In this document: positions 44,994 to 54,139 of the stretch, in pieces
How the letters are laid out: each line of letters begins with the position of its first letter
How positions within the stretch are numbered: the stretch's first letter is position 1
DNA from: Phycicoccus sp. Soil802
Lineage (GTDB): Bacteria > Actinomycetota > Actinomycetes > Actinomycetales > Dermatophilaceae
Direction: 5' to 3'
NCBI RefSeq assembly: GCF_001429605.1
Contig: NZ_LMSS01000001.1
Location: 125,415-189,414, forward strand
DNA length: 64,000 bases
Notes under the pieces: model-generated
Told to the model about the DNA's origin: nothing
Seen by the model: the letters and a program-made list of their open reading frames with translations, nothing else
The model's database searches: none
Made by a program: the position numbers and the translations under genes

Positions 44994-46360
44994 CCATGCC
45001 GATCAACCACCACCTGTCGCGCAGCGACTTCCCGGACGACTTCGCCTGGGGCGTGGCCACCTCGAGCTACCAGATCGAGGGCGCCACCTCCGAGGGCGGC
45101 CGGGGACCGTCGATCTGGGACACCTTCTCGGCCACACCCGGTCGGGTGGTCGACGGCGACAACGGCGACGTCGCGGTCGAGCACTACCACCGCTACCCGC
45201 AGGACGCCGACCTGATGGCGAGCCTGGGCGTCGACGCCTACCGCTTCTCGATCGCCTGGCCGCGCGTGCAGCCGACCGGCTCGGGTCCGGTCAACCAGGC
45301 CGGACTCGACTTCTACAGCCGCCTGGTCGACAGCCTGCTCGAGCGCGGCATCACGCCGTGGGCCACGCTCTACCACTGGGACCTGCCCCAACCACTCGAG
45401 GACCTGGGCGGCTGGCCCGCCCGCGACACGGCATACCGCTTCGCGGAGTATGCCGCGCACGTCGCCGACGCCCTCGGCGACCGGGTCAAGCACTTCATCA
45501 CCCTCAACGAGCCCTGGTGCTCGGCCTTCCTCGGGTACGGCAGCGGGCGGCACGCGCCCGGTCGCGCGGACGGTGCCGACGCCCTGGCCGCCGCGCACCA
45601 CCTCATGCTGGGGCACGGGCTCGCGGTGCAGGCGCTCCGGGAGCGGGTGCCGGACGCGCAGGTCGGGATCACCCTCAACCTCTACCCGGTCGCGGGGGCC
45701 CACGACGGGCCCGGGGTGGACGACGTGGTGCGTCGCATCGACGGGCTGTCGAACCGGTGGTTCCTCGACCCGGTGCTGCGCGGCGCCTACCCCAAGGACG
45801 TCGTCGAGGACGTGGCCCACGTCAGCGACCTCGCGTTCGTCGCCGACGGCGACCTCGAGACGATCAGCGCCCCGCTCGACTTCCTCGGGGTGAACTACTA
45901 CACCCGCCACGTGGTGGCGCCCGGGGCGTTCCCCGGCTCGGGCGTCGTCGACTTCACCGACCGCGGGCTGCCCACCACCGCGATGGGCTGGGAGGTGGAC
46001 GCCGACGGCCTGTTCGACATCCTCACGCGGGTGACCCGCGACTACGGCGACCTGCCGCTGGTGATGACCGAGAACGGCGCGGCCTTCGACGACGAGGTGG
46101 GGCCGGACGGGGGGATCCACGACCTGCGCCGGATCGACTTCCTCGCCGCGCACCTCGAGGCGGCGTCGCGTGCCGTGGCCGCGGGGGTCCCGCTCGCCGG
46201 GTACTTCGCGTGGTCGCTGATGGACAACTTCGAGTGGGCCGAGGGCTATGCCAAGCGGTTCGGCATCGTGCACGTGGACTTCGAGACCCAGGAGCGGACG
46301 GTCAAGGACAGCGGACGCTGGTATGCCGCGTTCCTCGCCGGTGACCGCAGGCAATACTGA
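44990..46360 (+). CDS. bglC: GH1 family beta-glucosidase (BglC-like)
   Basis: The enzyme hydrolyses cellobiose and cello-oligosaccharides to glucose in the cytoplasm; no signal peptide is seen. The 456-residue protein has the GH1 N-terminal signature [20 protein letters not shown], the acid/base Glu174 in TLNEPW and the nucleophile Glu361 in [25 protein letters not shown] is the typical C-terminal glycone site. ATG 44990 overlaps the permease stop. The substrate cellobiose is inferred from the operon; other beta-glucosides are possible. Confidence 0.93.
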   Translation: MTMPINHHLSRSDFPDDFAWGVATSSYQIEGATSEGGRGPSIWDTFSATPGRVVDGDNGDVAVEHYHRYPQDADLMASLGVDAYRFSIAWPRVQPTGSGPVNQAGLDFYSRLVDSLLERGITPWATLYHWDLPQPLEDLGGWPARDTAYRFAEYAAHVADALGDRVKHFITLNEPWCSAFLGYGSGRHAPGRADGADALAAAHHLMLGHGLAVQALRERVPDAQVGITLNLYPVAGAHDGPGVDDVVRRIDGLSNRWFLDPVLRGAYPKDVVEDVAHVSDLAFVADGDLETISAPLDFLGVNYYTRHVVAPGAFPGSGVVDFTDRGLPTTAMGWEVDADGLFDILTRVTRDYGDLPLVMTENGAAFDDEVGPDGGIHDLRRIDFLAAHLEAASRAVAAGVPLAGYFAWSLMDNFEWAEGYAKRFGIVHVDFETQERTVKDSGRWYAAFLAGDRRQY

Positions 46361-46378
46361 CCCCATGAGGCACAGCTC

Positions 46379-47404
46379 GTGAGCAGCGGCACCGGCGGCC
46401 AGCCGACCCTCGAGGAGGTGGCGGCCCGCGCAGGCGTGGGTCGCGGCACCGTCTCGCGGGTGGTGAACGGGTCGCCGCAGGTCTCCGAGCGCACCCGCGT
46501 CAGGGTGATGCGAGCGGTCGACGAGCTCGGCTACGTGCCCAACATGGCGGCCCGCGCCCTGGTGACCCGCCGGACCGGCGCCATCGCCCTGGTGATCAGC
46601 GAGCCCGAGGAGCGGATCTTCGGGGAGCCGTTCTTCGCCGGCGTGGTCCGCGGCATCACCACCGTGGTGGGGGAGGCGTCCCGGCAGCTCGTGCTCGCTC
46701 TCGTGCAGACCCGCGAGCAGGTCGACCGTCTCGACACCTACCTCACCCCCCAGCACGTCGACGGGGTGCTGATGCTCTCGGCCCACGACGCCGACACGCT
46801 CCCCAGCCGGATCCAGGGCCGCGGCCTGCCGATCGTCTTCTGTGGCCGACCCGGACAGGCCGGGGAGATGAGCTACGTCGACGTCGACAACACCGGCGGC
46901 GCGCGGGACGCCGTGCGGCACCTGGTGTCGAGCGGCCGCGAGGTGGTCGCCCTCATCGCGGGACCGCAGGACATGATCGCCGGTCGCGACCGCCTCGACG
47001 GCTACCGCCAGGCGCTGGCCGCGGCGGGCCGGGAGGTCGACGAGTCCCTGATCGAGGTCGGCGACTTCAGCGAGGTCAGCGGTGCCTCGGCGATGACCGC
47101 GCTGCTGGAGCGACGACCTGACATCGACGCGGTGTTCGCGGCCAGCGACCTGATGGCGCTGGGCGCCCTGCGCGTCCTGCGCGAGGCGGGCCGCAGCGTG
47201 CCGCAGGACGTGGCGCTGGTCGGGTTCGACGACGGCCCGCTCGCAGCGGTCGCGAACCCTCCGCTGACGACGGTGCACCAGCCGATGGAGCAGCTCGGCC
47301 GCGAGATGGCGACGATGCTGCTCGCCCAGATCAGCGCCGGGGGAGTGTCCGTCCCCGAGCAGCTGGTCCTGGACACGTCACTGGTCGAGCGCGCCTCCGG
47401 CTAG
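46379..47404 (+). CDS. cebR: LacI family repressor of the cello-oligosaccharide cluster (CebR-like)
   Basis: The 341-residue protein has an N-terminal LacI HTH (PTLEEVAARAGVGRGTVSRV followed by VNGSPQVSERTRVRVMRAVD) and a periplasmic-binding-protein-like sensor domain (FAASDLMALGALRVLREAG near the end). It is last in the cluster, 18 bp after the beta-glucosidase gene. The two operators upstream of the binding-protein gene match the CebR box, so it probably represses the operon and is released by cellobiose. The start is GTG 46379. Confidence 0.9.
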   Translation: MSSGTGGQPTLEEVAARAGVGRGTVSRVVNGSPQVSERTRVRVMRAVDELGYVPNMAARALVTRRTGAIALVISEPEERIFGEPFFAGVVRGITTVVGEASRQLVLALVQTREQVDRLDTYLTPQHVDGVLMLSAHDADTLPSRIQGRGLPIVFCGRPGQAGEMSYVDVDNTGGARDAVRHLVSSGREVVALIAGPQDMIAGRDRLDGYRQALAAAGREVDESLIEVGDFSEVSGASAMTALLERRPDIDAVFAASDLMALGALRVLREAGRSVPQDVALVGFDDGPLAAVANPPLTTVHQPMEQLGREMATMLLAQISAGGVSVPEQLVLDTSLVERASG

Positions 47405-47413
47405 CGACCCTTC

Positions 47414-47447
47414 GCAACCTGGGCGCCCTCCAGGGGGCTCAGGTTGC
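47414..47447. terminator. Bidirectional terminator between convergent genes
   Basis: GCAACCTGGGC (47414-47424) pairs with GCTCAGGTTGC (47437-47447) with one G-T pair and a 12-base loop. It lies between the 3' ends of the CebR-like gene and the DUF4191 gene. Confidence 0.7.
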
Positions 47448-47456
47448 GCTTGACGG

Positions 47457-48191
47457 TCAGCGGCCGCGCATCGCCTTGCGGTCGACCCGCGCCTTGTTCG
47501 GGTCCATGCCCGCGGGGATCGGCGGACGCAGGCCACCGAGCGACTTGAGCCGCTTGTTGACCGCCGACACCTCCTCCTTGGTGAGGACCGGCTTCATGCG
47601 GGTGATCTTGCTGCCCAGCTTGCGGATCGGCACCTGGTCGGCGCCGTCGCCGACGACGACCGAGGTCACGGGCACACCGGGGGCGACCCGCTCGACCTTC
47701 TTGCGCTCCTGGGTGAGCAGCTTGGTGCGGCGCGCGTCGGGGCCCTCGCCGATGAGCACGATGCCGGGACGTCCCAGCGCGCGGTAGACGAAGGCAGCAC
47801 CGGCGACGTCCTCCGGGCGGGTGCCGCGGGCGCCGTCAACGGCCACCGGCTGCTGGTCGTAGAACCAGCCGCGACGCAGGGCACCGAGCGCCGCGCCGGC
47901 CGCACCGGGCTGGCCCTCGAGCGAGCGGTAGGCCGCCCGCTCCGCCATCCGGGACAGCACGAGGGTGGCGGCGAGCAGACCGACCGGCACCGAGAGGAAC
48001 AGGGCGTACTTCCAGTGGCCCAGCAGCGCGCCGATGCTCACGCCGACGGCGATCACCGCGAGGAACGCCAGCAGCATCCACCACGGGATCGTGGGGTCAG
48101 CCTTGCGCGAGGCCGTGAAGACCTGACGGATCTGGGCGAACCGGCCCGGCTTCTTGGGCGTGTCTGACTGCTGCGTTTCCTTGCGGGCCAT
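47457..48191 (-). CDS. DUF4191 family membrane protein next to lipA
   Basis: The 244-residue protein starts MARKETQQSDTPKKPGRFAQ, has two adjacent membrane helices (WMLLAFLAVIAVGVSIGALL and YALFLSVPVGLLAATLVL) and then a soluble domain with QPVAVDGARGTRPEDVAGAA and GRPGIVLIGEGPDARRTKLL. This is DUF4191, regularly found right after lipA in actinobacteria. Its role is unknown. The ATG at 48191 follows the lipA stop by 19 bp, so the two are one transcription unit. Confidence 0.88.
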   Translation of the reverse strand: MARKETQQSDTPKKPGRFAQIRQVFTASRKADPTIPWWMLLAFLAVIAVGVSIGALLGHWKYALFLSVPVGLLAATLVLSRMAERAAYRSLEGQPGAAGAALGALRRGWFYDQQPVAVDGARGTRPEDVAGAAFVYRALGRPGIVLIGEGPDARRTKLLTQERKKVERVAPGVPVTSVVVGDGADQVPIRKLGSKITRMKPVLTKEEVSAVNKRLKSLGGLRPPIPAGMDPNKARVDRKAMRGR

Positions 48192-48210
48192 GAGGGTCAG
48201 GATACGGGTG

Positions 48211-49248
48211 TCAGGCGGGGGCGCCCAACACGCCCGGCTGGCGTGCGGCCAGGAGGGACGACGCCTCCTGGCGGGCGGGGTCACCGGCTGCGTCAGCGAG
48301 GTGCTGGAGGTGCTCCGGGATGTCGCGACCCCACTTGCGCATGGCCGTGGCCCACAGGCGTCCGGCGCGGTAGGACGACCGGACCAGCGGCCCGGCCATG
48401 ACGCCCTTGAAGCCCATCTCCTGGGCGACGTCGCTCCAGTGCACGAACTCCTCGGGCTTGACCCACCGGTCGATCGGGTGGTGCAGCTTGGACGGCCGGA
48501 GGTACTGCGTGATGGTGAGGATGTCGCAGCCGGCGTCGTGCAGGTCGCGGATCGCCTGCTCCACCTCGTGGTCCTCCTCGCCCATGCCCAGGATGAGGTT
48601 GGACTTGGTGACGAGCTCGGCCTCGCGCGCCATCGACAGGACCTTGAGCGACTTGTCGTAGGTGAACGCGGGACGGATCTGCTTGAAGATGCGGGGCACG
48701 GTCTCGAGGTTGTGCGCGAAGACCTCGGGCCGGGCGTCGAAGACCTGGCCCACGAGCTCGGGCTTGGCGCCGAAGTCGGGCGGCAGGATCTCGACGCCGG
48801 TGTTGGGGTTCTTGGCGTGGATCTGGCGGATCGTCTCGGCGTAGAGCCAGGCGGCGCCGTCGGGCTGGTCGTCGCGCGCCACCCCGGTCACGGTGGAGTA
48901 GCGCAGCCCCATCTGGGCGACCGACTCGGCGACCCGGCGGGGCTCGTCGCGGTCGAGTGCCTCGGGGCGACCGGTGGCGATGTCGCAGAAGTCGCAGCGG
49001 CGGGTGCAGACGTCACCGCCGATGAGGAAGGTGGCCTCGCGGTCCTCCCAGCACTCGAAGATGTTGGGGCAGCCGGCTTCCTGGCAGACCGTGTGCAGTC
49101 CCTCGGTCTTCACCATCGAGTGGAGCTTGGTGTACTCGGGACCCATCTTCGCGGTCGTCCGGATCCACTCGGGCTTGCGCTCGATCGGCGTCTCGGCGTT
49201 GCGCGCCTCGACGCGCAGCAGTCGGCGGCCCTCGGGTGCGATGGTCAC
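48211..49248 (-). CDS. lipA: Lipoyl synthase LipA
   Basis: LipA is a radical-SAM enzyme that inserts two sulfurs into protein-bound octanoyl groups, completing lipoyl cofactors for E2 and GcvH proteins. The 345-residue protein has the auxiliary cluster motif [12 protein letters not shown] and the radical-SAM CTRRCDFC. The starting GTG at 49248 gives [20 protein letters not shown], the normal N-terminus. It lies downstream of lipB and the YczE-like gene on the same strand and near the E2 and E3 genes, its targets. Confidence 0.96.
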   Translation of the reverse strand: MTIAPEGRRLLRVEARNAETPIERKPEWIRTTAKMGPEYTKLHSMVKTEGLHTVCQEAGCPNIFECWEDREATFLIGGDVCTRRCDFCDIATGRPEALDRDEPRRVAESVAQMGLRYSTVTGVARDDQPDGAAWLYAETIRQIHAKNPNTGVEILPPDFGAKPELVGQVFDARPEVFAHNLETVPRIFKQIRPAFTYDKSLKVLSMAREAELVTKSNLILGMGEEDHEVEQAIRDLHDAGCDILTITQYLRPSKLHHPIDRWVKPEEFVHWSDVAQEMGFKGVMAGPLVRSSYRAGRLWATAMRKWGRDIPEHLQHLADAAGDPARQEASSLLAARQPGVLGAPA

Positions 49249-49374
49249 GAAGACTCCCTTGCCTTCCGTTCGGTGCGCCGCCAGCAGCAGGTATGCCGCG
49301 GGGCACGGGTGCGCCCGGAGGTCACCGGGCGTCCATCAAGACTACGCCTGCCCGCGAAGGACTATTCCCGCGCC

Positions 49375-50127
49375 TCACCCCCCGGCCGCCCCGCCCCCCT
49401 CCCGCCCTGTTGGAAGCGAAACTTCCGGATATCCGGAAGTTTCGCTTCCAACAGGGCGCACCCGGGTCAGCAGGTCGACGGTGGGGCCGACGAACAGCGA
49501 CACGAGGAGGGTGCCCGGGCCGACGGCGGCTCCGAGGGCCCAGCCGCCGAGCGCGCTCACCGCCTGCAGGACGGTGTAGCTCCACTTGAACGGCAGGGGT
49601 GGGTCGAAGGCGATCGCGGCGCCCTCGGCCGGACCTGCGCCGGTGTGCGAGGCGAGGTAGCCGGCCACCCCCAGCGCGAGCAGGACGAACGCGACGGCGA
49701 GCTCGACGAACCTCGACCCCAAGGCTTCCGGGGTGGGCAGCAGCGGCGAGACGGCGCTCACGGTGCCGCCCACGACGACGGTCTGCACGAGGGTGCCGAC
49801 CCCGGGCCGGGTGCCCCGGCTCCATGCCAGCGCGATGAGCAGGATCCCGACCCCGAGGTTGACGACCACGAACGGCAGCCCCGAGGTCGAGGTGAGGCCC
49901 GAGATGAGCGTGGAGTAGCCGTCGGAGCCCAGGGCGGCGTCGAGGAGGACGGCGACGCCGACCCCGAGGACGGCACAGGACAGCACGAGCTGGACGAGCC
50001 GTCGGGTGAGCGACGCGTGCGCGGCCGGGTCCTCGTCGGCCGGGTCCTCGTCGACCGGGTCGTCGACCGGACGCCTCGACTCGGCCCGGCTCTCGACGGC
50101 CCCGGCGTCCGCGGGCTGGTCAGGCAC
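49375..50127 (-). CDS. YczE/YyaS/YitT-like membrane protein with palindrome-encoded C-terminus
   Basis: The 250-residue protein has an acidic N-terminus of about 40 residues, then about five membrane helices; [20 protein letters not shown] and [17 protein letters not shown] are characteristic of the YczE family (COG2364). GTG 50127 overlaps the end of lipB by 8 bases and seems coupled to it. The last 28 residues or so are unlike the family: 18 or so of them come from the 56-bp palindrome ([17 protein letters not shown]), followed by a Gly/Ala tail. The protein probably ended earlier before the element arrived. The function is unknown. Confidence 0.75.
   Translation of the reverse strand: MPDQPADAGAVESRAESRRPVDDPVDEDPADEDPAAHASLTRRLVQLVLSCAVLGVGVAVLLDAALGSDGYSTLISGLTSTSGLPFVVVNLGVGILLIALAWSRGTRPGVGTLVQTVVVGGTVSAVSPLLPTPEALGSRFVELAVAFVLLALGVAGYLASHTGAGPAEGAAIAFDPPLPFKWSYTVLQAVSALGGWALGAAVGPGTLLVSLFVGPTVDLLTRVRPVGSETSGYPEVSLPTGREGGGAAGG
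49403..49458. repeat. Perfect 56-bp palindrome inside the 3' end of the YczE-like gene
   Basis: Positions 49403-49430 are the exact reverse complement of 49431-49458, with no spacer. Inner parts are themselves symmetric: GGAAG/CTTCC and TCCGGATATCCGGA at the centre. It is read through by the reading frame of the YczE-like gene and could also form a terminator hairpin upstream of lipA. Its perfection suggests a recent mobile or repeated palindromic element. Confidence 0.9.
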
Positions 50128-50758
50128 CGGAGGCGAGGACGTCGCCCAGGTGCTTCTCGGCATACGGGAGCACGTCCTGCACGGTGACCACGCGGCCGGC
50201 CTCGCGGGTGATCGAGCTGACCCCGGCGTCGTCGATCCCGCACGCGATGATGTTGTCGGCCCACGACAGGTCGGCGTCGCAGTTGAGCGCGAAGCCGTGC
50301 ATGGTGACCTGGCGGCTGACCCGCACCCCGATCGCCCCGAGCTTGCGGTCGGGGCCACGGTCGTCCGCGAGCACCCACACGCCGCTGCGCCCGTCGACCC
50401 GGGTCACCTCCACGTCGAACTCGCGGCAGGTGCGGATCATCACCTCCTCGAGGCGACGCACGTGGGCCACCACGTCGATCGGCACGCCGTGCAGGCGGAC
50501 GATCGGGTAGCCGACGAGCTGTCCGGGACCGTGCCACGTGATCAGCCCACCCCGGTCGACGTCGATGACGGGGGTGCCGTCGAAGGGACGCTGGTGCGGC
50601 TCGGTGCGCTTGCCAGCGGTGTACACCGCGGCGTGCTCGAGCAGCAGGACGGTGTCCTCCGCGCCGTCGACCACCGCTGCGTGCACCTCGCGCTGGTGCG
50701 CCCACGCCGCCAAGTAGTCGACGAGCTCGGGGGCGAATCCCACGTGTTCGAAGCGCAT
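50120..50758 (-). CDS. lipB: Octanoyl-[ACP]:protein N-octanoyltransferase LipB
   Basis: LipB moves octanoyl groups from acyl carrier protein to lipoyl domains, the first step in lipoate assembly. The 212-residue protein has the [18 protein letters not shown] motif, catalytic Lys in [10 protein letters not shown] and Cys in [15 protein letters not shown] 50758 gives the usual N-terminus. Its product is the substrate of LipA encoded two genes downstream; both serve the E2 protein encoded nearby. Confidence 0.96.
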   Translation of the reverse strand: MRFEHVGFAPELVDYLAAWAHQREVHAAVVDGAEDTVLLLEHAAVYTAGKRTEPHQRPFDGTPVIDVDRGGLITWHGPGQLVGYPIVRLHGVPIDVVAHVRRLEEVMIRTCREFDVEVTRVDGRSGVWVLADDRGPDRKLGAIGVRVSRQVTMHGFALNCDADLSWADNIIACGIDDAGVSSITREAGRVVTVQDVLPYAEKHLGDVLASGA

Positions 50759-50781
50759 GGGAGCCAGCGTACGCCGAGCGG

Positions 50782-51513
50782 TCAGGGGGTTCGGAGCCGG
50801 CGCGGTTCGATCCGCTCCTCGACGGCCCGGTCGCCCTCCCGCGAGACGACGAACGCCCCCTTGCCGTCCTGCTCGCTGACTGCCTCGACGAGCTCGGTCC
50901 CGCGGTAGACGAGGCCGACCCCGTCGTCGGTGCAGTGGGTGGTCGGCAGCGTGCCGTCGGCGACGAGCTGGTGCACGAGGGGGCGTCGTCGCGCCTCGGA
51001 GTCGTAGTGCACGCCGTTGCCGTAGGGCAGGAAGCCGAGCCCGTTGGTCACGGCGCGCAGCTCGGGGCCGAACGAGTCGGTCGTGCCCCCGGTGTACCAG
51101 CAGATCGAGCCGGCCGAGACGCCGGCCAGGACCACACCGGCCTCCCAGACCCGGCGGAAGACGCCGTCGAGCTCGTGCACCCGCCAGACCGCCAGCAGGT
51201 TGGCGACCGAGCCGCCGTTCACCCACACGACGTCCTGCTCGAGCAGGTGACCCTCGAGGTCGTCGAGGTTGGGCATCGGGAAGAGGTAGAGGTTGCTGAA
51301 GTCGAAGCCGGCCACCCGAGCCGCCTCGACCATGTCGTCACCGAGCCAGCGCTGGTCGCCGCTGGCCGTGGGCAGGTGCGTTACGCGGGGGCGCCCGGTC
51401 GTGCCGGACAGCTCGACCGCGTGGTGGATCAGCGCGTTGAACTCGAACGAGGTGCGCTGGGCGCGACGGTAACCGCCGGAGGTGGCCAGGATCGTGGGCT
51501 GGTCAGCAGGCAT
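50782..51513 (-). CDS. Peptidase S51 family (dipeptidase E-like) protein
   Basis: The 243-residue protein has the S51 fold with nucleophile Ser in [20 protein letters not shown] and other conserved stretches ([30 protein letters not shown]). S51 members cleave N-terminal aspartyl dipeptides or related amide bonds. The exact substrate is unknown. It starts at ATG 51513 with no signal peptide, so it is cytoplasmic, and precedes lipB by 23 bp. It is divergent from the kinase gene, with 69 bp between the starts. Confidence 0.88.
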   Translation of the reverse strand: MPADQPTILATSGGYRRAQRTSFEFNALIHHAVELSGTTGRPRVTHLPTASGDQRWLGDDMVEAARVAGFDFSNLYLFPMPNLDDLEGHLLEQDVVWVNGGSVANLLAVWRVHELDGVFRRVWEAGVVLAGVSAGSICWYTGGTTDSFGPELRAVTNGLGFLPYGNGVHYDSEARRRPLVHQLVADGTLPTTHCTDDGVGLVYRGTELVEAVSEQDGKGAFVVSREGDRAVEERIEPRRLRTP

Positions 51514-51582
51514 GGCCCGACTCTAGGAGGGCCCTGTGGACAACGCGCAGGGTGGTCCGTCGAGGCTGGGCAGACTGGCGCG

Positions 51583-53190
51583 GTGAGCCTGGACCCCCTC
51601 GCCCCGGATGGCACCACGCCGACTTCGCCCCGGGTGCCCGGCTACGTGGTGGGGGAGCTGGTCGGCCGTGGCGCGGTCGGCGCGGTCTGGGCTGCCAGCC
51701 GGGTGAGCGATGGGCGGCAGGTCGCCGTCAAGGTCGTGCCGGTGGCCCACCCGGAGCAGACGCACGCCGTGGCGCGCGAGCTCGCCGTGCTGGGCCGGGT
51801 CGAGGTCGACGGCCTCGTGGGGTTCCACGAGGCGGTGGGGCTGGATGTGGAGCCCCCCGCGGTGGCGCTCGTCCTCGACCTCCTCGACGGTGGCTCCCTC
51901 GAGCGAGCCGTGCGAGCGCGTGGTCACCTGAGCGTGGGGGAGTCGGTCACGGTGCTGGTCCCGGTGGCGCGGGCGCTCGCCGGCCTCCACGCGCTCGGGG
52001 TGGTGCACGGCGACGTCACCCCGGCCAACGTGGTCCTCGAGCTCTCGGGGCGCCCCTTCCTGACCGACCTCGGCGTCGCTCGACTGGCCGGTGAGGCGCC
52101 TGGAAGCGAGGGCGGATATCTCTGGGGCACAGCGGGTTTCGTCGCTCCGGAAGTGCTCGAGGGTGGTGCCGCAACGCCGGCCGCTGATGTGTATGCCGTG
52201 GGCGCACTGGCCTGGTGGTGCGTCACCGGCAGCGCTCCCGCGCCCGGGGCGCTGCGCCCTCCCCTGACCGAGGTCGCGCCGGGCTTGCCGACGGCCTGGT
52301 CCGAGGTGACCACGCAGGCGTTGCTGGGTGACCCGGCCCTGCGGCCGACAGCCGCGGAGCTGGCCCTGGCCTACTTCGACTCCGCGCCGTGCGAGCCGCT
52401 GCGACTCGTGGTCGGGAAGGACGAGACGTCGTTGCTCACCCAGCGGTTGCGGCGCCAGTCGGTGCCACCGGCCGACCCTGTGGCGCGCGGGCGACGGGAG
52501 CTGGCCGCCTCTCTGCTCCGCGGCCGGGCCGGGGCCCTCGCCACGCTCGCCGCTCTCGTGGCGGTCCTGGTCGTCGCGGGACTCGTGGCCGCCGGAGTCC
52601 TGCGCGCACCCGCGTGGCTCGGCCTCGACAGCCCGGACCCGGGCGCCACGCGAGCGGCGGCCACGACGAGCTCGGCCCCGGTTCCCGCGGCGACGACCCC
52701 GGCAGGCACTCCGGCGCGGACCACCTCGACCCGGACCAGCCCGGCGCGGGCCACGCCGATGACCTCGTCGGCCCTGCCGAGCCCGGTGGTCGATCGCACC
52801 GCGCCGACCCGTGACCCGCTCACGCTGATGGTCGCGTTGGCGGCCCTGCGTGCCGAGGCGATGAACAGGCGGTCGACCACCGTCGTGGCCCAGCTCGACG
52901 CGCCCGGGTCGGGGGCGCTGGCACAGGACACCGCGCTGCTCACGGATCTCGCCGCGTCCGGCACGTCCTGGCAGGGTGTGCGCTTCGAGGTGACCAATGC
53001 CCGCACGGTCACCTGGCACGAGGCCGCGGCGACGGTCGACGCGGTGGTGGGCACGGCGGCATACCGGGTCGTGGCGGCGACCGGGGAGGTGACGACGCGC
53101 GCGGCGGTGCCGGGCACGCCGTTGCGCTTCGCCCTGGTCTGGTCCGGCGGGCGCTGGCGGGTGGGGGAGGTGTCGGCGGCCGCGGGCTAG
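51583..53190 (+). CDS. Membrane-anchored Ser/Thr protein kinase with atypical catalytic loop
   Basis: The 535-residue protein has an N-terminal kinase domain (GELVGRGAVGAVWAASRV, ATP-binding Lys50 in VAVKVVP), one membrane helix near residues 315-340 (LATLAALVAVLVVAGLVAAG) and a Thr/Pro/Ala-rich extracytoplasmic part ending in a small SnoaL/NTF2-like beta domain. The catalytic loop reads VVHGDVTPANVVL, with Asp144 kept but Arg replaced by Gly and the usual Lys replaced by Thr146; the Mg loop is TDLGVAR rather than DFG. It may be a weak or differently regulated kinase. GTG 51583 was chosen as the start. Its stop overlaps the convergent neighbour's stop. Confidence 0.88.
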   Translation: MSLDPLAPDGTTPTSPRVPGYVVGELVGRGAVGAVWAASRVSDGRQVAVKVVPVAHPEQTHAVARELAVLGRVEVDGLVGFHEAVGLDVEPPAVALVLDLLDGGSLERAVRARGHLSVGESVTVLVPVARALAGLHALGVVHGDVTPANVVLELSGRPFLTDLGVARLAGEAPGSEGGYLWGTAGFVAPEVLEGGAATPAADVYAVGALAWWCVTGSAPAPGALRPPLTEVAPGLPTAWSEVTTQALLGDPALRPTAAELALAYFDSAPCEPLRLVVGKDETSLLTQRLRRQSVPPADPVARGRRELAASLLRGRAGALATLAALVAVLVVAGLVAAGVLRAPAWLGLDSPDPGATRAAATTSSAPVPAATTPAGTPARTTSTRTSPARATPMTSSALPSPVVDRTAPTRDPLTLMVALAALRAEAMNRRSTTVVAQLDAPGSGALAQDTALLTDLAASGTSWQGVRFEVTNARTVTWHEAAATVDAVVGTAAYRVVAATGEVTTRAAVPGTPLRFALVWSGGRWRVGEVSAAAG

Positions 53191-54113
53191 GACGGTTCGG
53201 GCCGCGACTGCTGCGCGAGCACCCAGCGCAGCGCCGACTCGACGGTCTGGTCCTGGTGGACGAACCCTGACTCGAGCAGCCGCGTCGGGAGGGCACGCTT
53301 GCTGGTCAGCACCTCGTCGGAGAACCCACCCAGCACCAGCTTGATCCCGAACGCCGGGGCCGGCAGGAGCGCTGGGCGGTGGATCTGCCGACCCAGCTCG
53401 CGAGCGATGTCGACCTGGTGGTCGGGGTGCGGTCCCACCAGGTTGACCGGTCCCTCGAGCTCGGGATGGTCGACGAGGTGGGCGAGCCCGGCGACGGTGT
53501 CGCGCAACGAGATCCACGGCCACCACTGATGCCCGCTGCCGAGCGGGCCGTTGATCCCGACCTTGGCCAGCGGGAGCATGCGCGCCATCGCCCCACCGTC
53601 CGGTGCGAACACCAGGCCGGTGCGCGGGTGGGCCACGGACAGCCCGGCGTCGCGGGCCGGGTCGGCCGCGGCCTCCCAGGCCCGCACGACCTCGCTCAGG
53701 AACCCGGTGCCCGGAGCCGACGCCTCGGTGAGCACCTCGTCGCCGCGGTCGCCGTAGACGCCGACGGCGGCGGCGCTGACCAGCCGCACCGACTGGCCTC
53801 CGGCGGCGAGCGTCGCCAGGGTGGTCGCGACGGTGGTGGTGCCGTCCACGCGGGAGGCGAGGATCTCCTGCTGGTAGGAGGGCGTCCAGCGCTTGTCGCC
53901 GACGCCCGCCCCGGCCAGGTGGACCACTGCGGTGACCCCCGCGAGGTCAGCCGGGTCGAGCCGGCGAGCGGTGGGGTCCCACTGCACCTCGTCCGGGGCG
54001 GTGGGGGCCCGACGGACCAGCCGGACGACCTCGTCGCCGCGGTCGCGCAGGAACGCCGACAGCGCGCCGCCGATCAGTCCGGACGCACCGGTGATGGCAA
54101 CGCGCTGTGGCAC
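53187..54113 (-). CDS. TIGR01777 family NAD(P)-dependent epimerase/SDR protein
   Basis: The 308-residue protein has the Rossmann motif VAITGASGLIGGALSAFL, GVYGDRGDEVLTEASAPG with the Tyr region, and a C-terminal extension (LGGFSDEVLTSKRALPTRLL) typical of the TIGR01777/YfcH group. The substrate is unknown; related plant and bacterial proteins affect cell division or the envelope. Its start is GTG 54113, 26 bp after the E2 gene on the same strand, an arrangement common in actinobacteria. The final TAG shares the sequence CTAG with the stop of the kinase gene on the other strand. Confidence 0.88.
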   Translation of the reverse strand: MPQRVAITGASGLIGGALSAFLRDRGDEVVRLVRRAPTAPDEVQWDPTARRLDPADLAGVTAVVHLAGAGVGDKRWTPSYQQEILASRVDGTTTVATTLATLAAGGQSVRLVSAAAVGVYGDRGDEVLTEASAPGTGFLSEVVRAWEAAADPARDAGLSVAHPRTGLVFAPDGGAMARMLPLAKVGINGPLGSGHQWWPWISLRDTVAGLAHLVDHPELEGPVNLVGPHPDHQVDIARELGRQIHRPALLPAPAFGIKLVLGGFSDEVLTSKRALPTRLLESGFVHQDQTVESALRWVLAQQSRPEPS

Positions 54114-54139
54114 GAGCTGGTCCTGCTGGATTCGGCTCC

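Noticed and set aside
49249-49374. Possible small gene between lipA and the YczE-like gene
   Set aside because: Only short frames without start signals were seen; a single GTATGCCG site at 49291 is the only feature.
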